A DNA stretch of 6,459 nt from Candidatus Sulfotelmatobacter sp. Lineage in GTDB: Bacteria > Acidobacteriota > Terriglobia > Terriglobales > SbA1. This document shows, in pieces, positions 1 to 5,460 of this stretch. The notes under the pieces are model-generated. The model worked only from the letters and a program-made list of their open reading frames with translations, did not search any database and was not told the DNA's origin. The DNA lies in contig JASLEQ010000701.1 in the NCBI GenBank assembly GCA_030151135.1, positions 1 through 6,459 of the forward strand, given 5' to 3'. Every line of letters begins with the position of its first letter. Within the stretch, counting starts at the first letter, position 1. The position numbers were made by a program, and so were the translations under genes.

Positions 1-350
1 TCGCCAAGCTTCATGTTGTTAAGTCCATGCACGAGCGTAAAGCGCTAATGGCCGATCTGTCCGATGCCTTCATCGCGCTTCCCGGCGGCTTCGGAACGTT
101 CGAGGAATTCTTCGAGGTCCTGACCTGGAGCCAACTCGGCCTGCACCTTAAGCCGTGCGGAATCGTCAATGTGCTCGATTACTACTCTCCGCTGCTCGCG
201 ATGCTCGACCATGCGGTCGAACAGCGTTTTCTCAAACCTCAAAACCGCGCGTTAGTTTTATCGCGCAATACACCGAAAGAATTATTGGAAGCCTTCGACC
301 AATGGCGGCCAGTACACGTGGAGAAGTGGCTGGATCGAGAAACGCGGTAG
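1..350 (+). CDS. LOG family protein (cytokinin riboside 5'-monophosphate phosphoribohydrolase-like), 3' part
   Basis: The gene is cut by the left window edge; the first full codon is at 3 and the reading frame ends in TAG at 348-350, leaving 115 residues. Visible is the family's signature: MHERK at window residues 9-13 followed by PGGFGTFEE at 27-35, matching the PGGxGTxxE nucleotide-binding/catalytic motif of the LOG (TIGR00730) family, then EVLTWSQLGLH and KPCGIVN, which are typical of the family. LOG enzymes hydrolyse the N-glycosidic bond of nucleoside 5'-monophosphates, releasing the free base and ribose 5-phosphate. They are cytosolic, and in most bacteria the physiological substrate is uncertain. 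The ATG at 27 lies inside the conserved core and is not the start. There is no clear link to the glycine cleavage genes, which begin 136 nt downstream behind their own candidate promoter. Family assignment is firm; the exact substrate is not. Confidence 0.93.
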   Translation, partial: AKLHVVKSMHERKALMADLSDAFIALPGGFGTFEEFFEVLTWSQLGLHLKPCGIVNVLDYYSPLLAMLDHAVEQRFLKPQNRALVLSRNTPKELLEAFDQWRPVHVEKWLDRETR

Positions 351-401
351 CTCGAAATCCTCCGCGATCTCTGCGCGCTCAGCGGTTAAGGCTTTTGAGG
401 T

Positions 402-431
402 TTGACCCGCCGAAAAAGCGCGTGATACGGT
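402..431 (+). promoter_or_regulatory. Candidate sigma70-type promoter for the gcv operon
   Basis: TTGACC at 402-407 matches the -35 consensus at five of six positions. After an 18-nt spacer comes TACGGT at 426-431, preceded by TG at 423-424 (extended -10, TGn). TACGGT keeps the first, second and last consensus bases. Transcription would begin near 438, giving a leader of about 48 nt before the TTG start of gcvT. It sits in the only non-coding gap between the LOG gene and gcvT, where an operon promoter is expected. Found by eye only; no experimental support. Confidence 0.42.
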
Positions 432-474
432 AATCAGTCACGCATCCCGGCAGCCAGCCACTGCTACGCTGATT

Positions 475-478
475 GAGG
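475..478 (+). promoter_or_regulatory. Ribosome binding site deciding the TTG start of gcvT
   Basis: GAGG lies 8 nt upstream of the TTG at 487. No ATG or GTG occurs in frame near the conserved N-terminus, and the first in-frame ATG (547) would remove conserved residues, so this site supports the rare TTG start. Confidence 0.6.
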
Positions 479-486
479 TTTTCACT

Positions 487-1635
487 TTGTCGTCGGTCGA
501 GGCTCCCGTCATCCGCAAGACTGCGCTGAACGCCGTCCATCGCCAGATGGGCGCGAAGATGGTCGAGTTCAATGGCTGGGACATGCCGGTGGAATATCCT
601 GCATCAATTGGCGGCGGAATCATCAACGAACACATGGCTGTCCGCACCGGCGTTGGAATTTTCGATGTCAGCCACATGGGCGATATTCGCCTCGCAGGAC
701 CTCAGGCCTTGGACGCCGTTCAGCATATCTCGATGAACGACGCGTCAAAGCTCGCCATCGGGCAGGCGCAGTATTCGGCGCTGCTCTATCCGCAAGGAAC
801 TTTCGTCGACGATGTCATTGTGCACCGGCTCGGGGAAGAAGACTACCTGCTCGTTATTAATGCCGGCACGCGCGAAAAGGATTTCAACTGGGTGCGGGAC
901 AACACGCGACAGTTCGACTGCGATGTGCAGAATCTGTCGGACGACTATACCCAGATCGCGATCCAGGGACCGAAAGCCGTCGATCTTCTTCAGAAGCTGA
1001 CTGATGCGGATCTGGGCAAGGTCAAGTTCTATTGGGTGACGCGAGGCAGGCTTTGCGGTTTGCCGAACATTCTTATGGGACGCACCGGCTATACCGCAGA
1101 AGATGGTTTCGAGATCTACGTCCCTGCCGATGAGAGCACGAGTGCGCGGGTTTGGAACGAGATTCTCGCCGCAGGCAAAGAGTTTGGCGTTGTCCCTTGC
1201 GGCCTCGGCGCGCGCAACACGCTCCGCCTTGAAGGCAAGCTTCCCCTCTACGGGCACGAGATTTCCGATACGATTAATGCCTGGGAAGCGGGGCTCGATC
1301 GCTTCTGCAAGATGGAGAAGCCCGAGTTCATCGGGCGCGACGCGCTGGAAAAAGCCAAAGCGGCAGGCGTGAAGCGCACATTGGTCGGATTAGAGATGAC
1401 CGAACGTGGCATCGCTCGCGACGGCTACAAAGTTCAGGACGAAGCCGGGCGCGAGATCGGAGATGTCACCAGTGGATCTCCGGCGCCGTTCCTGAAGAAA
1501 AACATCGCGCTCGCGTATTTGCCGGTCGAGCATTCCGCCGTAGGCGCGAAAGTAAAGGTAGAGATTCGCAATCAAGGCGTAGAAGCCGTGGTTGTCCCAA
1601 CGCCGTTCTACAAGCGGCCAAAGAAAGCCGCTTAG
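487..1635 (+). CDS. gcvT: Aminomethyltransferase, glycine cleavage system T-protein
   Basis: 382 residues, somewhat longer than the E. coli protein (about 364). T-protein takes the aminomethyl group from the lipoyl arm of GcvH, releases ammonia and transfers the one-carbon unit to tetrahydrofolate, giving 5,10-methylene-THF, in the cytosol. Visible family motifs are FNGWDMPVEY (28-37), GIFDVSHMGDI (57-67), the paired Asp of FVDDVIV (106-112; an Asp here contacts folate in characterised homologues), NAGTREKDF in the middle, RTGYTAEDGFEIY, CGLGARNTLRLEGKLPLYG, and TSGSPAPFLKKNIALAY near the C-terminus. The start is TTG, chosen because GAGG lies 8 nt upstream and the N-terminus then begins just before the conserved RKTALNAVH stretch. 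The usual RTGYTGEDG loop has Ala in place of the second Gly here, probably a tolerated change. It is the first gene of the gcv cluster, followed by gcvH after 47 nt. Confidence 0.97.
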   Translation: MSSVEAPVIRKTALNAVHRQMGAKMVEFNGWDMPVEYPASIGGGIINEHMAVRTGVGIFDVSHMGDIRLAGPQALDAVQHISMNDASKLAIGQAQYSALLYPQGTFVDDVIVHRLGEEDYLLVINAGTREKDFNWVRDNTRQFDCDVQNLSDDYTQIAIQGPKAVDLLQKLTDADLGKVKFYWVTRGRLCGLPNILMGRTGYTAEDGFEIYVPADESTSARVWNEILAAGKEFGVVPCGLGARNTLRLEGKLPLYGHEISDTINAWEAGLDRFCKMEKPEFIGRDALEKAKAAGVKRTLVGLEMTERGIARDGYKVQDEAGREIGDVTSGSPAPFLKKNIALAYLPVEHSAVGAKVKVEIRNQGVEAVVVPTPFYKRPKKAA

Positions 1636-1648
1636 TTGCAACGAAATT

Positions 1649-1680
1649 AGCTAGAAGCTAGCAGCCAGGAGCTAGAAGCT
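1649..1680 (+). repeat. AGCTAGAAGCT direct repeat in the gcvT-gcvH gap
   Basis: The 11-mer AGCTAGAAGCT occurs at 1649-1659 and again at 1670-1680, a period of 21 nt, separated by AGCAGCCAGG. The first copy also forms a perfect 5-bp inverted repeat, GCTAG (1650-1654) against CTAGC (1658-1662) with a 3-nt loop. The copies fill most of the 47-nt gap and flank the AGGAG (1667-1671) that is the likely gcvH ribosome site, 11 nt before its ATG. It may belong to a dispersed intergenic repeat family or may be local slippage; one window cannot tell. Confidence 0.7.
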
Positions 1681-1682
1681 TT

Positions 1683-2072
1683 ATGCCCTATCCCGCAGAT
1701 CGCAAATACACAAAAGAGCACGAGTGGATTCAGGTCAACGGCAACTCAGCCACGGTTGGCATCACGGATTACGCCCAGCAGTCGCTTGGCGACATCGTAT
1801 TCGTCGAGACGCCAAAAGTCGGGGCTGACCTGACCGCCGGAAAGACTTTTGGCACCGTCGAATCGGTGAAAGCTGTGTCGGACCTGTTCGCACCGGCGTC
1901 TGGCACGGTGACTGAGGTCAACACCGACCTGGCTACTTCGCCCGAAAAGGTGAATAAAGATGCTCACGGCTCCTGGATGCTGAAGATGACGCTGAAAAAC
2001 CCGGGCGAACTCGATGGCCTTTTGTCAGCCGCCGACTACGATAAATTCGTAGCCGAAGAAGCAGGGCACTGA
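1683..2072 (+). CDS. gcvH: Glycine cleavage system H-protein (lipoyl carrier)
   Basis: 129 residues, the normal length for the family. GcvH is a small soluble protein whose lipoylated lysine shuttles the aminomethyl intermediate between the P-, T- and L-proteins. The lipoyl site is visible: GTVESVKAVSDLFAP places the modified lysine at residue 63, corresponding to the lipoyl lysine in E. coli GcvH. Other family features are YTKEHEWI (9-16), VGITDYAQQSLGDIVFVE (25-42), the GTVTEVN return strand, and the C-terminal SWMLKM segment. The ATG at 1683 is the natural start, just before the conserved YTKEHEW segment, with AGGAG at 1667-1671 eleven nt upstream. It lies 47 nt after gcvT, so the two are very probably co-transcribed. 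The 144-nt gap after it is long for this operon and may hold further control elements. No anomalies are seen in the coding sequence. Confidence 0.98.
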   Translation: MPYPADRKYTKEHEWIQVNGNSATVGITDYAQQSLGDIVFVETPKVGADLTAGKTFGTVESVKAVSDLFAPASGTVTEVNTDLATSPEKVNKDAHGSWMLKMTLKNPGELDGLLSAADYDKFVAEEAGH

Positions 2073-2074
2073 TT

Positions 2075-2115
2075 CCTTCGTGAACGTTATGTTCCTGGTT
2101 GGTTGAAGGTTTTTT
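2075..2115 (+). terminator. Possible weak intrinsic terminator or attenuator after gcvH
   Basis: CCTTC (2075-2079) can pair with GAAGG (2105-2109), and between them GAAC (2082-2085) can pair with GTTC (2091-2094). Six T residues follow directly at 2110-2115. The order of stem then T-tract is right for a Rho-independent terminator, but the stem is short and interrupted by a large loop, so any effect would be partial. It could lower gcvPA-gcvPB transcription relative to gcvT-gcvH. Confidence 0.25.
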
Positions 2116-2203
2116 GATTGAAGAGTCTGTTCCCTCGATGAAAATTGCGCCATACGCAAGCGCCGCCATCTACACAAAAATCCAACTGACCCTAAGCTAC
2201 ATC

Positions 2204-2210
2204 TATATAA
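2204..2210 (+). promoter_or_regulatory. TATATAA box immediately upstream of gcvPA
   Basis: TATATAA lies 6 nt before the ATG at 2217. The intervening CTTCCT is pyrimidine-rich and gives no Shine-Dalgarno sequence. A -10 element at this distance would start transcription at or next to the A of the ATG, giving a leaderless mRNA. No good -35 is seen at 16-18 nt spacing; CTGACC at 2186-2191 is too close. This is a candidate only. Confidence 0.3.
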
Positions 2211-2216
2211 CTTCCT

Positions 2217-3593
2217 ATGCGCTATTTACCTAAATCTCCGGCCGACCGCGAAGCGATGTTGAAAGCCATCGGCTTGCGCTCGGTTGACGACTTGTTTGCG
2301 CCCATCCCGGCGGAGTACCGCCTCAATCGCGATCTCAACATTCCCCGTCAGATGGCGGAATCCGAGATTGTCGATTTCTTCCGCCAGCGCTCGCGCGAGA
2401 ACGGCGACGAATACACCAGTTTCCTCGGCGCCGGAGCCTACTTCCACTATCGCCCGGTCATCATCGACAGCTTGATCTCGCGCGGCGAGTTCCTGACTGC
2501 CTACACGCCGTATCAGGCAGAGATCTCGCAAGGCACGCTGCAATCAATCTTCGAGTTCCAGACGATGATCTGCGAACTTACCGGCATGGAAGTGGCGAAT
2601 GCCTCGATGTATGACGGTTCGACCGGAGCGGCCGAGGCCGTGATGATGGCGGTGCGGCTTACTGGGCGTCGCTCGGTAGTGGTCGCGCGCAACCTGCATC
2701 CGGAATATCGCGAGGTGCTGGCGACCTATGCCACGCATCAAGGCATGCCGCTTTCGATGGTTGGCTTCGGCGAGAACGGACGCATAGATCTCAAAGAACT
2801 TGAACAGTCCGTCAATTCGGATACGGCCGCCGTGCTGATTCAATCGCCGAACTTCTTCGGTACCCTGGAAGATGTCGACGCGATCGCAGAGATTGCTCAC
2901 AAGAATGGCGCGATGCTGGTCGTCTCGATTGCCGAAGCCGTCTCGCTCGGGATTGTGGAGCCGCCGCGGCAAGCCGACATCATAGCAATGGAAGCCCAAT
3001 CCTTTGGCGTGCCCCTCGGCTTTGGAGGCCCTTACTGCGGCGTCATCGCCACTCGCGAAAAATTTGTGCGGCAGATGCCCGGCCGCCTCGTTGGCCAGAC
3101 TGTCGACAAAGACGGCAAGCGCGGGTTTGTCCTCACGCTTGCTACCCGGGAGCAGCACATCCGCCGTGAGAAGGCTACGTCAAACATCTGCACCAATCAG
3201 GCGCTGGTCGCGCTCATGGTCAACATCTTCATGAACGTGTATGGCAAGGTCGGCCTAAAAGAGTTGGCCAAGCAGAATTTGGCGAAGACTGCGTATGCCG
3301 CGAGCCAGTTCGCCAAGCACGGCCAAGTACTGTTCGGAAACTCCCCGCGCTTCAACGAATTTGTCGTCCGGACCAGTGAAGATCCCTACGCTATCAATGG
3401 GCGCCTGCTTGGACACAAGATTGTTGGCGGGCTTCCGCTAAAGAAGTTTTATCCCGAACTCGGGAATGCGGGGCTCTGGTGCTGCACTGAAATGACTACA
3501 CGCAGCGCCATTGATACAGCGGCCGGCCTGATTGCGGAAAGCGAGCGATCCGTGCGATCGGCAAAAGAAGAAGTAGAAGAGGTGGCGCGATGA
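2217..3593 (+). CDS. gcvPA: Glycine dehydrogenase (decarboxylating) subunit 1, P-protein alpha-type subunit
   Basis: 458 residues, close to the usual 440-460 for the N-terminal half of a split P-protein. With GcvPB it forms the heteromeric glycine decarboxylase that releases CO2 from glycine and loads the aminomethyl group on GcvH. Family landmarks are [15 protein letters not shown] at the very start, [20 protein letters not shown] (97-116), [15 protein letters not shown] (127-141), [16 protein letters not shown] (261-276) and [20 protein letters not shown] (311-330). The fold is that of PLP-dependent fold-type I enzymes, but this subunit lacks the cofactor lysine, which GcvPB supplies. The ATG at 2217 matches the family N-terminus exactly, yet no Shine-Dalgarno sequence precedes it. 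The stop codon overlaps the next start by 4 nt (ATGA at 3590-3593). The C-terminal tail is charged (KEEVEEVAR) and its codons double as the purine-rich ribosome site for the next gene. Confidence 0.97.
   Translation: MRYLPKSPADREAMLKAIGLRSVDDLFAPIPAEYRLNRDLNIPRQMAESEIVDFFRQRSRENGDEYTSFLGAGAYFHYRPVIIDSLISRGEFLTAYTPYQAEISQGTLQSIFEFQTMICELTGMEVANASMYDGSTGAAEAVMMAVRLTGRRSVVVARNLHPEYREVLATYATHQGMPLSMVGFGENGRIDLKELEQSVNSDTAAVLIQSPNFFGTLEDVDAIAEIAHKNGAMLVVSIAEAVSLGIVEPPRQADIIAMEAQSFGVPLGFGGPYCGVIATREKFVRQMPGRLVGQTVDKDGKRGFVLTLATREQHIRREKATSNICTNQALVALMVNIFMNVYGKVGLKELAKQNLAKTAYAASQFAKHGQVLFGNSPRFNEFVVRTSEDPYAINGRLLGHKIVGGLPLKKFYPELGNAGLWCCTEMTTRSAIDTAAGLIAESERSVRSAKEEVEEVAR
3579..3585 (+). promoter_or_regulatory. 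Ribosome binding site for the zinc-finger microprotein
   Basis: GAGGTGG lies inside the last codons of gcvPA; its GAGG core is 7 nt before the ATG at 3590. Together with the ATGA overlap it supports real, coupled translation of the 71-aa reading frame rather than a chance open frame. Confidence 0.6.
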
Positions 3594-3805
3594 ATCACGC
3601 TGAAACCCTAGCGCTTTGCGCTTTCTGTGATGGTGACGGGAAGTGTTCCGCGTGTGGGGGAACGGGGCAGAATCCTGATGGTAAGGCGCCGGATCCGTAC
3701 TGCCAGCGTTGTGCGGGAAGCGGAACATGCGCGCAATGTCTTGGAAGCGGAAGCACCCACACACCGCAGGGCAACAATTTGCACCAGGAAATCGTTCAAT
3801 TATGA
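3590..3805 (+). CDS. Small four-motif CxxCxGxG (DnaJ-type) zinc-finger protein encoded between gcvPA and gcvPB
   Basis: 71 residues, no signal peptide or membrane segment. It holds four CxxCxGxG motifs: CAFCDGDG (10-17), CSACGGTG (19-26), CQRCAGSG (38-45) and CAQCLGSG (47-54). The eight cysteines would bind two zinc ions, as in the central domain of DnaJ, but there is no J domain or substrate-binding domain. Motifs 1-2 and 3-4 repeat with an exact 28-residue offset, and adjacent motifs are only 9 residues apart, tighter than in DnaJ. The short tail [17 protein letters not shown] recalls, from memory, that of Bacillus anti-TRAP. It starts on the gcvPA stop (ATGA) behind a good ribosome site and ends on the gcvPB start (ATGA), so it is probably translated in step with both. 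The function is unknown. By analogy with plant BSD2, a zinc-finger-only DnaJ-like Rubisco chaperone, an assembly role for GcvPA/GcvPB is possible; a regulatory role is the alternative. Confidence 0.88.
   Translation: MNHAETLALCAFCDGDGKCSACGGTGQNPDGKAPDPYCQRCAGSGTCAQCLGSGSTHTPQGNNLHQEIVQL
3786..3790 (+). promoter_or_regulatory. Ribosome binding site for gcvPB
   Basis: AGGAA lies 11 nt before the ATG at 3802, inside the end of the microprotein gene. It supports the ATG at 3802 over the open-frame ATG at 3709, which has no place in the family alignment. Confidence 0.45.
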
Positions 3806-5289
3806 AGCACCCAACACCCAAAGCCACCACTCAGGTGAACCAGAACGAAGGACTTATTTTCGAGAAGTCCTCTCCCGGCAAAGCCGCCTGGAAGCTGCCG
3901 CCGCTCGATGTCCCGGAAGTGGACACAGCGAAGCTCCTCGGCGCCGCGGAACGAAAAGACCTCGGCCACATGCCTGAGGTCAGCGAGATCGAGATTATCC
4001 GCCACTTCACGCGCATGTCGACCTGGAACTATGCCATCGATCTTGGCATGTACCCGCTGGGCTCATGCACGATGAAGTACAACCCGCGCGTCAACGAAGC
4101 GGTCGCGCGTGTGGAAGGAATTGCCAACGGACATCCCTACCAGCCGGAAAGGATTTCACAGGGAGCGCTACGCATCATCAAGACGCTGAGTGAATGCCTG
4201 ATCGAAATCACTGGCATGGACGCGATCACGCTCCAACCGGCTGCCGGCGCTCACGGCGAGATGACCGGACTGCTGATGGTCCGCGCCTATCACGAATCGA
4301 AAGGGAACGCACGCAAGAAGATCTTGATCCCCGACTCCGCCCACGGCACGAATCCCGCCACCGCAGCGATGGTCGGCTATGCCGTTGAAAATCTGAAATC
4401 GGACTCCCGCGGCATGGTCGACGTTGCGTCGCTCGCCGCCCAGATGAATGAAGATGTTGCTGCGCTGATGCTGACGAATCCGAACACGCTTGGAGTCTTC
4501 GAGCAGCACATTCACGAAATCGCCGATATTCTTCACGCCAAAGGCGGCCTCCTGTATATGGACGGCGCCAACATGAACGCGCTCGTCGGGAAGGTCCGCC
4601 CCGGCGATTTTGGCGTCGACGTTATGCATCTCAACCTGCATAAGACGTTCTCCACGCCGCACGGCGGCGGAGGTCCCGGCTCAGGGCCGGTGGCGATAAA
4701 AAAAGCTCTGGAGCCGTTCCTGCCGCAGCCTGTTGTCATCACGCACTCCGATGGCACGCTCGGCTTCGAGTACAACCGCCCGCAGTCCGTGGGACGCGTT
4801 CGCGCCTTCTACGGCAATTTTGGAATGTTCGTTCGCGCTCTCGCTTATATCCAGGCCAATGGCCCTGACGGTTTGCGTCAGACCACCGAAGATGCAGTTC
4901 TCAACGCGAACTACATCCGCAAAGGACTTGAAGGAACTTTCGATCTGCCGTACGACACTCCCAGCATGCACGAGGTCGTTTTCAGCGACAAACTGCAGGC
5001 GAAAAAGGGCGTGCGTACTATGGACATTGCGAAGCGTCTGATCGACTACGGATTCCACCCCTATACAACAGCGTTCCCGCTGATCGTACCCGGCGCCCTG
5101 ATGATCGAACCGACGGAAAGCGAATCGAAAGAAGAGATGGATCTCTTCGTCGAAGCCATGAGGTCAATTGCCCAGGAAGTAGAAGAGGATCCGCAGACGG
5201 TTCTTGACGCGCCGCACACGACCAGAGTGAAGCGCCTCGACGAAACTACGGCGGCGAGGAAGCCGATCCTGCGGTGGAAGCCGGCGTAA
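3802..5289 (+). CDS. gcvPB: Glycine dehydrogenase (decarboxylating) subunit 2, P-protein PLP-binding subunit
   Basis: 495 residues, normal for the C-terminal half of a split P-protein. It carries the pyridoxal phosphate: HLNLHKTFSTPHGGGGPG contains the Schiff-base lysine at residue 281. Other landmarks are LIFEKSSPGKAAW (18-30), LGMYPLGSCTMKYNP (81-95), LQPAAGAHGEMTG (144-156), DSAHGTNPA (178-186) and MDGANMNAL (253-261). With GcvPA it decarboxylates glycine and passes the aminomethyl group to GcvH. The frame is open back to an ATG at 3709, but that would add 31 residues read from another frame of the microprotein gene. The ATG at 3802 overlaps the microprotein stop by 4 nt and has AGGAA upstream. 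Even so, about 16 non-conserved residues precede LIFEKS; a GTG at 3835 would trim them but lacks a ribosome site. It is the last gene of the cluster. Confidence 0.97.
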   Translation: MKHPTPKATTQVNQNEGLIFEKSSPGKAAWKLPPLDVPEVDTAKLLGAAERKDLGHMPEVSEIEIIRHFTRMSTWNYAIDLGMYPLGSCTMKYNPRVNEAVARVEGIANGHPYQPERISQGALRIIKTLSECLIEITGMDAITLQPAAGAHGEMTGLLMVRAYHESKGNARKKILIPDSAHGTNPATAAMVGYAVENLKSDSRGMVDVASLAAQMNEDVAALMLTNPNTLGVFEQHIHEIADILHAKGGLLYMDGANMNALVGKVRPGDFGVDVMHLNLHKTFSTPHGGGGPGSGPVAIKKALEPFLPQPVVITHSDGTLGFEYNRPQSVGRVRAFYGNFGMFVRALAYIQANGPDGLRQTTEDAVLNANYIRKGLEGTFDLPYDTPSMHEVVFSDKLQAKKGVRTMDIAKRLIDYGFHPYTTAFPLIVPGALMIEPTESESKEEMDLFVEAMRSIAQEVEEDPQTVLDAPHTTRVKRLDETTAARKPILRWKPA

Positions 5290-5296
5290 TCGGAAA

Positions 5297-5367
5297 TTCG
5301 GATCGCGGATTTCAAACTTGAACGGACATCTACCGTCTTAGTCCGAGATCTGCAATCTGCGATCGAA
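5297..5367. repeat. Imperfect long inverted repeat downstream of gcvPB
   Basis: The arm at 5297-5314 pairs with the arm at 5351-5367: sixteen base pairs including one G-U, with one bulged G (5301) and one mismatch (5312/5353). Inside the loop, CGGAC (5323-5327) pairs with GTCCG (5341-5345). No T-tract follows the right arm, so it is not a standard intrinsic terminator. It starts 8 nt after the gcvPB stop. It may be a REP-like dispersed element, or it may protect the 3' end of the gcv mRNA. Confidence 0.6.
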
Positions 5368-5431
5368 CCCGGCCGGTTACCTCGGTCACCCGTACGGCGC
5401 ACTCTTCGCCGAACCCTCATTCTCCGACTTC

Positions 5432-5437
5432 TATAAT
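5432..5437 (+). promoter_or_regulatory. Perfect TATAAT -10 element for the downstream membrane-protein gene
   Basis: TATAAT matches the -10 consensus fully. Transcription would begin near 5444, leaving a short leader of about 17 nt that still includes the GGAGG ribosome site at 5448-5452. The -35 region (about 5408-5415) is poor. The position, after the inverted repeat and before an unrelated gene, fits a separate transcription unit. Confidence 0.5.
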
Positions 5438-5447
5438 CACCCACGGT

Positions 5448-5452
5448 GGAGG
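5448..5452 (+). promoter_or_regulatory. Ribosome binding site deciding the GTG start at 5461
   Basis: GGAGG lies 8 nt before the GTG at 5461, the best ribosome site in the window, and fixes the start of the membrane protein in that frame. Confidence 0.65.
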
Positions 5453-5460
5453 ACGTTCGC

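Noticed and set aside
374..422. Terminator hairpin after the LOG gene (CGCGCT/AGCGCG with inner GCGG/CCGC)
   Set aside because: The stems exist but are separated by internal loops, enclose a large loop and are not followed by T residues; the region also overlaps the candidate promoter.
155..433. 92-aa + strand frame across the LOG gene end and the gap
   Set aside because: It is out of frame with the clear LOG protein, Arg-rich and without motifs; the part past 350 overlaps the promoter region.
351..486. Glycine riboswitch upstream of gcvT
   Set aside because: This is where one would be expected, but the 136-nt gap is short, and I see neither the conserved glycine aptamer core nor a tandem arrangement. 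A covariance-model search would settle it.
2145..2159. TTGCG-N5-CGCAA inverted repeat as an operator
   Set aside because: A perfect 5-bp palindrome of this size is expected by chance, and no regulator or second copy is visible.
2544..3158. 204-aa open frame on the - strand inside gcvPA
   Set aside because: It is fully antisense to a strongly conserved gene, is His/Arg-rich and shows no family motif.
3709..3801. Upstream ATG at 3709 as the gcvPB start (31 extra residues)
   Set aside because: The added residues are simply another frame of the zinc-finger gene, match nothing in GcvPB, and there is a coupled ATG with an AGGAA site at 3802.
3627..3977. 116-aa + strand frame overlapping the microprotein and gcvPB
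   Set aside because: It runs out of frame through two supported genes, is Arg-rich and has no ribosome site or motif.
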